Source of the DNA: Chrysoperla carnea
Lineage: Eukaryota > Arthropoda > Insecta > Neuroptera > Chrysopidae
DNA: 64,000 bases
Assembly: GCF_905475395.1 (NCBI RefSeq)
Contig: NC_058339.1
Location: 14,268,001 to 14,332,000, forward strand
Direction: 5' to 3'
The notes below the pieces were generated by a model. That model saw only the letters and a list, made by a program, of their open reading frames with translations. It made no database searches and was not told where the DNA came from. The first letter of the stretch is position 1. Every line of letters starts with the position of its first letter. A program made the position numbers and the translations under genes. This document shows positions 42,570 to 54,637 of this stretch, piece after piece.

Positions 42570-43985
42570 TTTTTTGAAAAAACTTTATGACGCCATCAGA
42601 ATCCAAAAATTATAATTTTGCTCTATCAAATCCAAATTTTATCCAATTTTGATAAACCAAGTATGTAATCCTACTAAATTTGGGTCATACTTTTCAAGTT
42701 TGTGATCAAAATTAACCTAGCTCTAATAGGTTTTAAGAATGTGGAAGCCTGGTCCTGGAATTAAGCACACAAGTGACAGCTAGCGAAAACCTGACATCAC
42801 AGTTGAAAAGAACGACCCAAAATTAGTGGGCTCCAAAAAAAATTCCAATGAGATCGGATCAAATTTGCCGTGTTAACAAAAAAATTGAATTTTTGAACTT
42901 TATGACGTCATCAGAATAAAAAAAATTTAATTTTGCTCTATCAAATCCAAATTTTATCCAATTTTGATAAACCAAGTATGTAATCCTACTAAATTTGGGT
43001 CATTATTTTCAAATTTGTGATCAAAATTAACCTAGGTCTAATAGGTTTTAAGAATTTGGAGTCCTGGTCCTGGAATTAAGCACATAAGTGATAGCTAGCG
43101 AAAACCTGACATCACAGTTGAAAAGAACGAGAAAAATTAGTGGGTTCCAAAAAAAATTCCAATGAGATCGGATAAAATTTGCCTGTGTTATCAAAAATAT
43201 TGAATTTTTGAACTTTATGACGTCATCAGAATCCAAAAAGTTTAATTTTGCTCTATCAAATCCAAATTTTATCCAATTTTGATAAACCAAGTATGTAATC
43301 CTACTAAATTTGGGTCATACTTTTCAAATTTGTAATCAAAATTAACCTAGCTCTAATAGGTTTCAAGAATTTGGAAGCCTGGTCCTGGAATTGAGCACAC
43401 AAGTGACAGCTAACGAAAACCTGACATCGCAGTTAAAAAGTACGACCCAAAATTAGTGGGTTCCAAAAAAATTCCAATGAGATCGGATAAAATTTGCCTG
43501 TGTTATCAAAAATATTGAATTTTTGAACTTTATGACGTCATCAGAATCCAAAAAGTTTAATTTTGCTCTGTCAAATACAAATTTTATCCAATTTTGATAA
43601 ACCAAGTATGTAATCCTACTAAATTTGGGTCATACTTTTCAAATTTGTTATCTAAATTAACCTAGCTCTAATAGGTTTCAAGAATTTGGAGTCCTGGTCC
43701 TGGAATTAAGTACATAAGTGATAGCTAGCGAAAACCTGACATCACAGTTGAAAAGAACGACCCAAAATTAGTGGGTTCCAAAAAAAATTTCCAATGAGAT
43801 CGGATCAAATTATCTTGTGTTATCAAAAAAATTGAATTTTTGAACTTTATGACGTCATCAGAATCCAAAAAATTCTGTCAAATCCAAATTTTATCCAATT
43901 TTGATAAACCAAGTATGTAATCCTACTAAATTTGGGTCGTACTTTTCAAATTGATCAAAATTAACTTTGCTCTAGTAGTATAATT
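42570..43985 (+). repeat. Satellite array, ~315-bp unit, ~4.4 copies
   Basis: The anchor tatgacgtcatcagaat recurs at 42586 (as tatgacgccatcag), 42901, 43216, 43531 and 43848, giving periods of 315, 315, 315 and 317 bp. Other landmarks per unit: gataaaccaagtatgtaatc, tttgggtcatacttttc, cctggtcctggaatt, gacagctagcgaaaacc and aatgagatcggat. Units are about 90-95% alike by eye. The short minus-strand frame at 43048-43290 is only a chance open piece of the unit. A single inverted monomer fragment is at 62998-63100. Confidence 0.92.
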
Positions 43986-45975
43986 TTTTAGATTCATTTA
44001 AGAATTATCGGTATTTTTCCTTACATGTACTCTCTGTAATACCATCAAAGAGTATGTCCTTGATTATACATCGCACGGGAATAAATTAAGTGCAAAATAG
44101 TATACCTTCTGGTATATTTTCGTAATAAATAGCTAAAATATAAAAAATACAAACAAAAATTGTTATCAAATATTTTTATTATACTACTAAGCAATATTAT
44201 AAAAGTGTGTTATAAAAAACATGAAATATATTGTTGTCATTAAAAATTAATGATTACTCAGATGTATTTCAAATTTTTATAGGCTTGCAAAAAAACCAAT
44301 GATGAATGTATGTACCTTAATCGTTCAAATGTTTTGGATCAGGCTTTAGGCAGAATAATAACCTAGAAAAAAAACACAGATAGAGAAATATGTTGAATAA
44401 AAATTTAAATCGTATGTAGAAGAAGTATATTTATGTTGTAGTATTTGAAAATAAGAAAAATTGCGTGTAATAAAACAATTTCAAAATATATTTTCACATC
44501 GTTATGTTTTTTTTGTTTCTCTTTTTACATTTGATACCACTGCTACTAAATTTATTGTTTTTTACTTTTTTCTGTTTTTATAAAAATAAACAACAAACAA
44601 TTTCAGTTAAAATATAAATTTTGTGCACATATTGTGTATGTTTTTACGGTTGTTTTGTGTCTTTTCACCTCTATACACAAAAGTATTTGGTAATAAACAT
44701 TAAAAGAGTATTTATGGTCTAAAAGCTGACCTTTAGTCAACTTTGCTGATAAAACACTTAGTCCAATCACACTTGGTTGTAGCAAATTGTTGAGAAACGT
44801 AATTCTACATACACACTCACTTATATGTGTTAAAACGTATTTTAAACACAGTCACAAACTCTAATCGAGCAATGTTGATAAGCAAAACGTTTTGTCTTAG
44901 GACAATTTAACAACATTTTCAATGCATACAATTGAATACTGCAATAAAATCGACAAATAAAAGAAAATGTAATTAAACAATAAAGTGTCAACTTGTTTAA
45001 CGTATATGTTATACATATAAGAGAGCGTTTCGATTATTATTATTATTACAAACTGTCAGCTATGACAACCACTTATACATGTTATAAAAAACTACTCATA
45101 AGTTCATTAATTTGAGTGAACCCTTTAATTTGTTTAAAAATTTATTGTTTATTAATAAAAAGAAACATTTGTGCAACTCATGGTTGTAAGTGTAAAATAA
45201 AGAATAATTTTGAGATGTTTAAACGCAGTCCTTTTGGCGCTCTTTGTTGGTTACCTATAAATGTGTGATCTGTCAACTGGTGACAATTCAATGTGCTATG
45301 TACTACAGGAGTAACACTCACGTATGTAATAATTATAGTATATATCCATGGTATTACTATACAAAATATCAGTAATTAATACCATGTCAACAATTATGAC
45401 AAGCCACATACTCTGACGTTACGTCCATTTTAAAATTTGAATTTCCGTTTAAGAAATTTGAATTTCTGTCACTTAATTTGTACTTTTATTAATTAATTTT
45501 ATGTAATTAAAAAGATATTAATTACTAAAATAATGGGTTTAGTTCAAATGTCCATTCAATAAAGATACGGAAAAAAAAATTTGAACCAAATTTAAATTTC
45601 ATGAATATTCCCTATTGTAGAAGATTCGAATTTTTGAGGGGGAAAAATCGAAAATATGGGTGATTTCAGAAGCAGAATGAAAATAATGTTTGCTGGCCGT
45701 ATAACTTTATTTATCGTGCTTGAATATGGAAGTTGTGTGGCTGTCTCCAACAGATTATTCGTTTGTTGTGCCGTATTGTGTTTTTTTTTTTAACGAAAAA
45801 AAGCATGTTGTATTGTAAATATACGACAACTACATGTGTATTTTCCGGTTGTTGTGATACTTGAAAAAGGTGTGTTTTTTGTTGTATCATATTACTTAAT
45901 TGAATTTTATAACAAAAAAGGTTTTTGTATTTGTTCACGAATCACTAAGTTTTTTTTTTCAGTTTTTCTACATTT
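43986..45975. other. Non-coding stretch
   Basis: AT-rich, no supportable gene or RNA. Short frames at 44603-44785 and 45711-45938 have no domain. Confidence 0.5.
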
Positions 45976-46080
45976 GTGTTTTCTGTTATTGTCATTGTGA
46001 CTTTCATAGACATTAATGGAATAGTATTAATAGAGTTTGCTAAACGTAGGGTAAAGAAAAAGTATCAAGATAGGAAAGCA
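45976..46080 (+). pseudogene. Possible Tc1/mariner transposase scrap
   Basis: A 74-codon frame starts here; residues 9-20 read TFIDINGIVLIEF, similar to the FFDIKGIVHHEF-type strand of Tc1/mariner transposases (second catalytic Asp region). The similarity ends after about 15 residues and the rest (KRRVKKKYQDRK) does not fit. If real, it is a tiny relic. Confidence 0.25.
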
Positions 46081-46384
46081 CCTCAATCTGAAGCGCATCT
46101 ATTTAGGTTGGGTAACGTTGAGCTCGAGAAGAATAAGAAGTTAATTTGGGTTAGGCTGAAAAGCTCCTTTACCAGCACTGGCACTCATTCCTCAATTTAA
46201 CTTGACACTTTTGACTTGAAGTTGAAAGCCTTTTAGTTCAGCTCATTTCTATTTACCCATTTTCATCTCTTTCACACCATTTGTACTAAAATACAAAAGT
46301 ACCGGTCTGTGGCAATAACATACCATAGGTGTTTTATCGCTTATTCTTTTTTTACTATTTTCCCATTATAATTACTACGTCAAT

Positions 46385-46745
46385 TATGCAAGGTTAGGTT
46401 AGGTTAGAGTGCCTGTCTTGGGGTGGGACACACTTAGACCATAGTGTGTCCGTTGTGCTACCAATAATGATTTGGTCCATTCCCGACCAAGACTCCATGA
46501 ACCATTTGGAGCTGCTTAAGAAGAGCAGTAGTGCTTTGACATCGAGGACTTTAGGTCGGAGAGGTCGTCAAAGAGATGCTGGCTCAAGTAAGTCCATTTT
46601 CTCATGGCAAGAGATGGGCAGTGACAGAGAACCTGAGGTATTGTCTTCGCCTCCTCACCACTGTGCTAGCTCCTGCAGTAGTCTTGATGGACTGCCAGGT
46701 CCAGGCGTTCAACATACCTGCCGCACAACCATCAATTATGCAAAG
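46385..46745 (-). pseudogene. Non-LTR retrotransposon relic (ORF2 C-terminal region)
   Basis: GC-rich island homologous to 14166-14600 (shared on the plus strand: gggacacactta, tttaggtcggagaggtcgtc, agctcctgcagtag). On the minus strand near 46620-46720 a frame reads RYVERLDLAVHQDYCRS, then a stop in place of the second Cys, then an EE...VLCHC stretch, matching the jockey/R1-type C-terminal motif. The element's 3' end (plus strand 46389-46410) is a ttaggttaggttag repeat, the same sequence type as insect telomere DNA. Confidence 0.72.
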
Positions 46746-47804
46746 GTTATGATTTAATAGAACTGTCCTACCGGTATCAATTTTCAGCCACAAGTCTCGA
46801 ACTATGACAATAATTTCTGTCATAAGAAATTATTAAGGACGTTAAAATTAGGAGGAATAAATTATTTTATGAATTCAATTTCTGTACATTACATTTCCCA
46901 TCTTTTATTCTGTTGAGGGACGAATTTGTAAAAATTATTCCAATAAAGGTACGCTATTTGTATACTCGAAGTATCAATCAAACAATCAATTTACGTTTTC
47001 TTAAGCAGTTTTCCCATTTATCAAAGCTTTGTAGTTCAGTTACCTAGTTATCAGAAAAGGGGCGTACTTTCGTCAAATCCGGTATTTCTCGAAAAGCGGA
47101 TTTTTATCAAATTTTTTAAATAAATAAATCATAATGTATTACATAACACTAAGTCTTTTATGAATTCAAGTCAACCTTCTTTAATGTCTTCTAAAACTGA
47201 TTCATCTATCTACAAGAACAGTTACAGCCTCAGTAATAATTTATGTTTATAAAGTAGAGTATATATAGTTTTATGAACTAAAAGTTCAACAAAATCAATA
47301 TGCTATCATTCAAGGAATTTTTTGTGCATAAACATTTCAATTGCACTGTTTATTTGTTTTGATTGTTTATATGTTGATTTGTTTTGCAGATAGAAACATA
47401 TATCTGTCTGTTTGTGATATAAAATTAATGTAAATATCAAATTGACTGTATGCAGTATAGTGAATCAAGTTCTACATAAAGTTACTATACACGGAAACTG
47501 AACATATTTTAACAAATAATACAAATTTATATGTATCTTAACTAATGTGTCGAATATGGCTTAGCCGATTAGTCGGTTGTAAAAAGGCCGAATAAAATAA
47601 ATAATAAAATAAATAAAAAACTATTAACAAAAAGAAAACCGAAAAACTTTTCCAAAACAAATTAATATGCATTAAAAAGTAAAAAATAACGATAATATAA
47701 TAGTTAACGATAATATATATAGTTAAAATTATTTTTATTTTTGGAGTCTGTGTCAGCCATGAAATCAACTCTGACAGAACAGTTTGCTACATTAACTTGG
47801 CTGA
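46746..47804. other. Non-coding stretch
   Basis: AT-rich; no gene, RNA or repeat family recognised. Confidence 0.5.
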
Positions 47805-48190
47805 CACCGAGTTTCATCAAAATTTTTTACCCGATTTTCTCGATTTTTTTTTACCCCATCTACCCTTTAAAAAAACTGGAAAAAATTGAAAAATATTTTT
47901 TATCTCCAATTTCGATAAAACTAAGAATATAAGATAATTTTGACCCAAAAAGAACAAAAATCGGGTGTATTTGATGACTGGTCAAATAGTTTTTGAGATA
48001 CGGACTAAAATCGATACAAATTTTGTGATATCTCAGAAACTCTGCATCCAATCATTAAACTAACCGGATTTTTATACTTTTTGGACCAAAATTGCCCCAT
48101 CCACCGAGTTTCATCAAATTCTAAAACAAAAATTTTTTTTCCGATTTTCTCGATTTTTTCAAAGGGGTACCCCATAAAAAAATTGCAAAT
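47805..48190 (+). repeat. Dispersed repeat R-A, copy 3
   Basis: About 1.3 units: gtttcatcaaaattt (47812), tctccaatttcgataaaac, tcgggtgtatttgatgactgg, gagatacggactaaaatcg, gtttcatcaaattc (48108), tctcgattttttcaaagg. Ends abruptly at about 48190. Confidence 0.7.
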
Positions 48191-48873
48191 GCATACAAAC
48201 TGTCACTCCCTTTTCACCACCAAAATTACAGAGCTTCATTTAAACTTCCTTCACTTCCCTTGATATGGATAATGAAATTGATACACAATGAGTTTACAAA
48301 AAAATGAAAAATTTGTGTAACCGACAACTAAAAAAGCCATAAAATGTTATAGTTTTTTCCTAATGAGTCTAATACCTTTAATTATAATTTTGTACACAAA
48401 AATAAAAACTTTAGAATCTTTTTTGAAGTTTAAATATTGTTAATTTATTCATGTCGAAACATAAGAACCCAACATCGTAATATTTTAACGAACTTGTGTA
48501 TGTACTCTAAAGTTTATAACTAACATATTTTTTATTAAGTTCTTAATACATTTCTCGTTCTATATAAAATTACTGCAAGAGTTTTTTGTTGTTGTAGCGA
48601 AAGCACAAAATAATATACAAGCAAATGATGTTGCAGTTGCTTCGTGTATTATAACTTTGTATAAAGGATGTGTGTTCGTTTAGTCTTTAGTTTTTTGTTA
48701 CTAAAAATTTGATTCTGCAATCCTTTCAGTGATGAATAAAAGCCAAAAGAGTTCAAGCCTTGTCAGAAGAATCGCAAACATTGAGAATTGACTGAACGTT
48801 CCCACCTACCTGTACAGTAAGTAAAAGCAGTGAGGCAAAGCCCAGTTGATCTGACTCCATGCCTATGTAGCCC
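48191..48873. other. Non-coding stretch
   Basis: No supportable gene, RNA or repeat. Confidence 0.5.
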
Positions 48874-49390
48874 GTGGGACACCATGGTTTTTCTCAATGA
48901 TGAATACATACTTGAAACTTTGTGAGTTTAGCTTTCTTTTGACCAGTCTACCAATCTTTCCTGTACGATTTTTTTTTCGAAAAAGTTGCGTTTTCAAATG
49001 AGGAAGATTTCGTCATATTTGAATAATCTATTTGAAAAAACGCAGCAGAGAATTTTTCGGACACTATGACCACTTGGTAACACTAATAATTTTTAAACAA
49101 TCCAGCAAAAGTGAGCCGAGAGCGAGTAAAATGCTGAAAAGTGAACGTCAAAAACGAAAATACTTAATTACGGCATGTTCAAAGTGGTATGCAAGTGGTC
49201 AAAGTGTCCGACAATTCCCTGCTGCGCTTTTTCAGAACGATAACTCAAATATGACGTCATACTAATGCACATTTGAAAACATAACCTTTTCGAAAAAAAA
49301 TCGTTAAGGAAAGTTTGACTCCTCATAAGGAAGCCTCTCACGAATTTTCAAGTACAAATTTCTCATTTTAATAAACCCGTGGTGTCCCAC
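48874..49390. mobile_element. MITE with long terminal inverted repeats
   Basis: About 517 bp. It starts gtgggacaccatgg and ends in the inverse ccgtggtgtcccac. The inverted arms continue for about 130 bp with gaps: tactTGAAA-type segments, then ctttcctgtacgatttttttt (48957) against its reverse complement (about 49285-49313). The unpaired centre (49005-49260) has one short frame without a domain. No transposase, so it depends on an unknown autonomous partner. No target duplication is clear. Confidence 0.75.
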
Positions 49391-50270
49391 CTTCTAATCT
49401 ACAGCCTTACAGAAAAGAGACTGCAAGATCGCTTTCTCTCTTTCTAGAATCAAAAATAGATAAAATTGTATGAAGATAGAAAATCTGCAAAAATGCTCAT
49501 AACGCGAGTGCTGATGGGTTAAGGTGATCCTAAGAAAACTAAGAAAACGGATTTTTCGTTAAATATTTGTAAAAAATTTATAGTCAGAATACGTTAATTG
49601 ATCCTCCTTAATATGAGGTATACACACTTAAGTGCCGTTCTTGACACTTTAGCCATTAGAATCTTAATCTATATGCTCGTTTTGTATAACATTTCTACGT
49701 CATTTTTTTTGTAGAACGGACAAATAGACGAAATAATAAGAACATATATAATATTCTGTTGTTGTATACAGTTTTTCTGTGAATGCAAAGTGACCACAGT
49801 ACAGTGATAAACGTTTTGGTCATTACTGCTCGAAATTATTGTATATAAATTGTTCGAACAGAACAGAACAGTTCCACTATATGATCATTACCTTAATTAT
49901 AGTTTCAGTTACAAGGTAATTTATGAAGTACTATACAGCAGTCCAGATTATATATGTAAATGTGTATGTCCTTAATTTGATTTGTGTTTCATATATATAC
50001 ACCCACCTGCACACGAAATATATATACCTTCCCTATGGAATTACAGACAACTGATATTTATGCATATTTTTTGTTATCCTGTTTTATTTTGTTTCTTTTA
50101 TCTAAAACTATATTTATGTGAAAAAATAATAAAATATTCCGAAATTTTAACTACAAAAATAAATTGAATACCACATATTTTTGAGTTTAAAAAAGATAAC
50201 AAAATTATCAAAATTCGTGGAAATATAAAATTAATTTAAAAATTTTTCTTCCATTTTCATAGTATAAATT
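49391..50270. other. Non-coding stretch between two MITEs
   Basis: AT-rich; no gene, RNA or repeat recognised. Confidence 0.5.
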
Positions 50271-50565
50271 AATAAAATAAAGTTCGAAAACTAAAACTCC
50301 GACAATTACAGAATCGCGCTCTTAAAAGTATGAAAACAAGAAAATATTTTCATCTGAAATTGTTATGATAAATAAAATCGTCATTACAGTCGGGGAACTT
50401 CTTTTCAGTCCTGTGGAAAAATGTTTCATCTTAGAGGTCCCTCGATCGTGATGACGATTTAACTTATCATGCAAATTTAAGATGAAAATACTTTCTTGTT
50501 TTCATACTTTAATGAGCGCGATTCTATAATTGTCGGGGTTTTAGTTTTCGAACTTTATTTTATTT
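50271..50565. mobile_element. Palindromic MITE, ~290 bp
   Basis: Inverted arms of about 115 bp: aaagttcgaaaactaaaac, tccgacaatta, gaatcgcgctc, agtatgaaaacaagaaaat, ttcatctga, and their reverse complements in order to about 50561. The ~60-bp centre carries tcggggaacttctt and ggtccctcgatcgtg. AT-rich target on both sides. It resembles the small palindromic MITEs of insects; no coding capacity. Confidence 0.8.
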
Positions 50566-51490
50566 GTTTCATTCCCGGTAATCGAATCTAAGGCTTTAAG
50601 GACCTTAAAGGAGGTTGTTATTTATTGGTAACTATGAATTGGTTAGACAACCTATAGTTAATTTCAACATATAATATTGTATATCGTAGCATGTATATGG
50701 ATTGTGGTTTAATAACAAGAATAACTTTTAAATGAATATGATACCTACTTGTCATTTCTATAAAACATAAAGCTTTCAGTTTGTAATAAACTCTCAAATA
50801 CAGAATGATAAACATATACAATATAATAAAAACAGTGGCAGACATATACCTACCTACAATAACGTAGCACAACTAACAGAGAGCCGTAAGGCATAAACAT
50901 CTTAAAATTTCGGGGCTTCTAATCTAGGGACTACTTTGGGGATTAATTCGAGGATTACTAATCCAGAGAAAGTCAATGAGTCTTTATAAAACTGTGCTGT
51001 TTAAAGCTGAATTAAAGAAATGAAAAACAAAAATTTGTGCGATCTTGCTCAGGGGGTGGGAGATACCCTTCTTTGAGGGTGGATAAATTTATGCTGAAAA
51101 TGAAAACGAGAATAGTCGTGTGCCCAAACATTTGCGGATTTCATATCAGTAAGCACTAGTCCATAAAACTAGTTTCAAATATTCAATCAAAATAAAGATT
51201 GGATAGTAAAAAGCAGAGATGTTCCACATAAATCCGCCACTGCACATGCTTTCATCATCCACACGTACTAACATTAGTTATACGTATGTAAATTATAAAT
51301 TAACTATAATATCATGTACATATAAAGTAATTTATAATAAAAATGTTATTGTTATTAACTGAGATTCTTAAAATATATCTTAAATTTCGTCTCTCAGACA
51401 ACTTACATTATCAGGCTTTTAATATATTATAGCTTATATATTTTTACTCTAGCAAGTTTTTTTCTGTCCTACCCTTATCGCCCTTATTAT
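50566..51490. other. Non-coding stretch
   Basis: No supportable gene, RNA or repeat family. Confidence 0.5.
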
Positions 51491-52014
51491 ACAATGTATA
51501 TATGAAATATACATAGTATATTAAGTTTAGTCCCAAGTTTGTAACGCTTAAAAATTATGATGCTAGGAAAAAAATTTTGTCATAGGTGTTCATAAAATCA
51601 CCTAATTAGTTCATTTCCGGTTGTCCGTCCGTTCGTCCGTCTGTGGACACGATAACTCAAAAACGAAAAAAGATATCGATTTTTACAGCGTACTCAGGAC
51701 GTAAATAGTAAGGTCAAGTTCGTAAATGAGCATCATTGGGTCTTGTAAACCGTTAGAGATAGAACAAAAGTTTAAATGTAAAAAATATTTCTTATCAAAA
51801 ATTAAACAACTTTTGTTTGAAACATTTTTTTGAAAACATCTCTGTTTACCCGTGAGGGCGCCAATTAGGCAGAAATTTTATAATATGTACTATACTTGAT
51901 TATCAGTTATGTATGTGTCACATGTTTGTATGTGTTATGTGATAAAGAAATCAACACTGACTATGCATGGTATTTTAACAATTAACTCAGTCAATTGTTT
52001 GTTTTCACTTGTTT
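51491..52014 (-). mobile_element. Dispersed element R-B, copy 3
   Basis: Minus-strand copy: it begins on the plus strand with atgtatatatgaaatatac, contains gtccgtccgttcgtccgtc and ends with caattaactcagtcaattg, gttttcacttgttt. It is nearly full length. Confidence 0.7.
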
Positions 52015-52079
52015 CTTTATCAATTTCCATGGTTGGCCCCTCATTTTCAAGCTTATTATCTATCATCTTATTATATATA

Positions 52080-52245
52080 ATCCAGGCAGCGTCAGTCTCA
52101 TCAGTTATAATTAATGGGGCGATAAATTGATCAGTCTGTCGTCGCTTGAATAAGACCGACTCCACCCACGTTATAAATTTAATTGTGTATATATATTTAC
52201 ATAGATACAAATAGATATAGATACAAATAAAGTTATGATGAAGTG
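52080..52245 (+). mobile_element. SINE S1, 5'-truncated copy
   Basis: Starts within the B-box region (aatccaggcagcg) and keeps the body: ataattaatggggcg, gtcgtcgcttg, gaccgactccacccac. The tail is a diverged tacaaatagata/aaataaag run. 5' truncation is typical of LINE-mobilised SINE insertions. Confidence 0.7.
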
Positions 52246-52339
52246 GCTCGGTCACTTAGCCTGTGTGGTTAACAATAATAATGTGGGTGGCTTCTGTTAT
52301 AGACGTATATATATGTCTGACGAACGGAGGTTAAACCAC

Positions 52340-52366
52340 ATTATTATTATTATTATTATTATTTTT
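52340..52366 (+). repeat. (ATT)n microsatellite
   Basis: About nine perfect attattatt units. Confidence 0.85.
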
Positions 52367-53157
52367 CTTTTTTCCACATACATAGCTTTACTCTTGTAGC
52401 TACAGTCTTGATTTTTTGGAAGTATCAGGTGTACACCGTACACCTGAGGTGTTTTTTTCTTGGATGTTGTTAGTGGTTGTTTCAATAGCACCTTCCGTAC
52501 TGTATGGGCAATGCCCAGAATCGTAGTAGGCCTTAAATTTGAAAATGCATACAAGAAATGTAATTTAACAAATATTTTAACACTAATTTAGCTTGCAAAA
52601 TAGGAATGAATATAAAATCTGTGTAGAATATTTGTGTACAATAAGAGTTGACGTAATACCTATTTTAAATATTTCATAAGATCAAAGACCAAAACCCATA
52701 TACCTACTTTTACCAAAAAACCAACCATAAATACTTCATAAAACGATCGATTCACATAGTATTAAACATTTTTAAAGCTCTTCTGATACCACAAAGCATG
52801 TAGAAGGTATACACCTATTTAATATTAAAATTCAATACTAAACATAACTAAAAAATAAAAATTTCACATTTATTTCATTATAATGTATAAATATTATATA
52901 TATTTTATATATTTTATATATTTTAGTATTTTATAATATTCGAGAATTAAAAGCTGTAAGCGAAACTAACCACCGTTAAAACCTAACAAATATAATGTGT
53001 ATACAAATTTTATAAAGTTCGTTTCATTGTACGCGTGAGGAACAGAACACAGTAGATGTATTTATAATAATATAGTGTAGTTTTATAGTAATAACTGTAA
53101 TATAATACAGAATATTATTCGTCTCGAAAAGAGAATGGGAGATGGATACGAAATAAA
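52367..53157. other. Non-coding stretch
   Basis: No gene. A cgtacacctgaggtgt region near 52430-52450 contains a short palindrome (caggtgtacaccg / cggtgtac...). Nothing else to report before the gypsy fragment. Confidence 0.5.
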
Positions 53158-53255
53158 TACTATACAACCAACCATGTACCTACATTTCCATGATGATACA
53201 CAGAGATCTTTCGAAATGTTGAAGATTGAATAAAATCTAGACTTTGGATTATCTT
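53158..53255 (+). repeat. Left LTR remnant of the gypsy element
   Basis: Only the terminal 98 bp of the LTR, about 98% identical to 54880-54977 by eye (cacagag versus caccgag). The sequence left of 53158 does not match the rest of the right LTR. Confidence 0.8.
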
Positions 53256-54637
53256 ATGTAAAGTTTGTGGTTTGCAGCGATCATAAACCTCTAGAAAATC
53301 TAAAAACTAAAGCAAGAACGGATGAAATATTAGGTGACTTAATTCATTATTTGTCTCAATTCAATTTCAAAATTGTATACAAAAAAGGCAAGGAGAATAT
53401 ATTAGCGGATTTGCTATCAAGACAACCGGTTTTAGAATATTTTGAAAATGAAGACGCTATTAAAGTAGTGAATCTTGTAGAATTAAATGAAATAATTAAC
53501 GATCAAAAAGAAAATATTCAAGAACTCAACACTGCTACAAATACGGAAAAACGAAATAATATTACTTTTAAAAATTTACGGGGTAGATCAAGAATATTTG
53601 TATCTACTTCATTTGGTATGAAATTAATACAAAGAGTTCACGAAAATTATGGCCATATTGGTGTTTTCCAACTAAGAGAAAAGATAAGACAATTTTATTA
53701 TTTCAAAAATCTTGATAAATTAATTAAAAAGTTTTGCAAGAATTGTTCAATATGCAAGGAAAATAAAGCTCGTCGAAGCAGACCCATTGGTTTATTATCA
53801 AAACTGGGTCCAGCAGTGGAACCATACCAAATTATGTCCATAGACTCCGTAGGTGGTTTTAGTGGAAATAGGTCAAATAAGAAGTTCATGCACATATTGG
53901 TTGATCATTTCAGTCGATACGCGTGGATCTCTACTACCACAGGTCAGTGTGCGAAGGACTTTATAAAACCGATAGATCCCATTGCAAGAGAGCATAGAAT
54001 TAATATCATCCTAGCTGATCAATACACCGGAATAAATTCTGATGAACTTAAACATTATTTACGGAAAATGAATATTGAATTAATATTTACTTCAATTGAC
54101 TGTCCTCAATCAAACGGTCTCAACGAAAGACTGAACCAAACTCTGACAAATAGAATCAGATGCAAGATTAATAGTGGAGATCGAAGAGCCTGGACAAAAA
54201 TAGCGGATGATTGTGTGGCCGAATACAACAAGACCATTCATAGTTCAACAAAATTCGAACCACAATATTTATTATTAGGAAAAATATCTAATATAACACC
54301 AATTGAAGTCTTAGGAAAGAGAAATTTAGCCCGTGATCGAGAAGAAGCTATAAGAAATTCGAATAAAAGTTTTGAGCTAAATAAAAAAAGAATAGACAGA
54401 AACAGGAAGATATATGAATTTAAAATAGGAGATCAAGTGTATGTAGAAAACGGAAATAAACTCAATCGTAAGAAAATGGATAGGATCAGAATTGGTCCCT
54501 TTCCAATTTTAAGGCATATTTCATCTAACATGTATGAGGTTGGGTGTGGAAAAACAAAGAAAATATCTAATTATTTCTACAGTAGCAAATTGTCACTTTA
54601 TTCCCCAGAAAAAGTGACTTCAGAGGGGGAGGTGTAA
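53246..54637 (+). pseudogene. gypsy-type pol fragment: RNase H end plus integrase
   Basis: An open frame without an initiating ATG. It starts with the RNase H end (VVCSDHKPLENL, then the GKENILADLLSR block), continues with the H2C2 zinc finger of integrase (HENYGHIGV...CKNCSICK), and the catalytic core: D in IMSIDSVGG, D in ILADQYTG, E in LNERLNQTL. The usual DNG of the second motif is changed (ADQYTG), and the core still has all three acidic residues. The C-terminal region carries IGDQVYVENG. It ends at the polypurine tract cagagggggaggtg. It is 5'-truncated by the internal deletion, not by frameshifts, so the remaining frame looks recently functional. Confidence 0.85.

Noticed and set aside
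42397..42615. A 72-residue membrane protein
   Set aside because: Hydrophobic chance frame that ends within the satellite.
42570..43985. A CRISPR array
   Set aside because: The repeated unit is ~315 bp without unique spacers, in an animal genome; it is a satellite.
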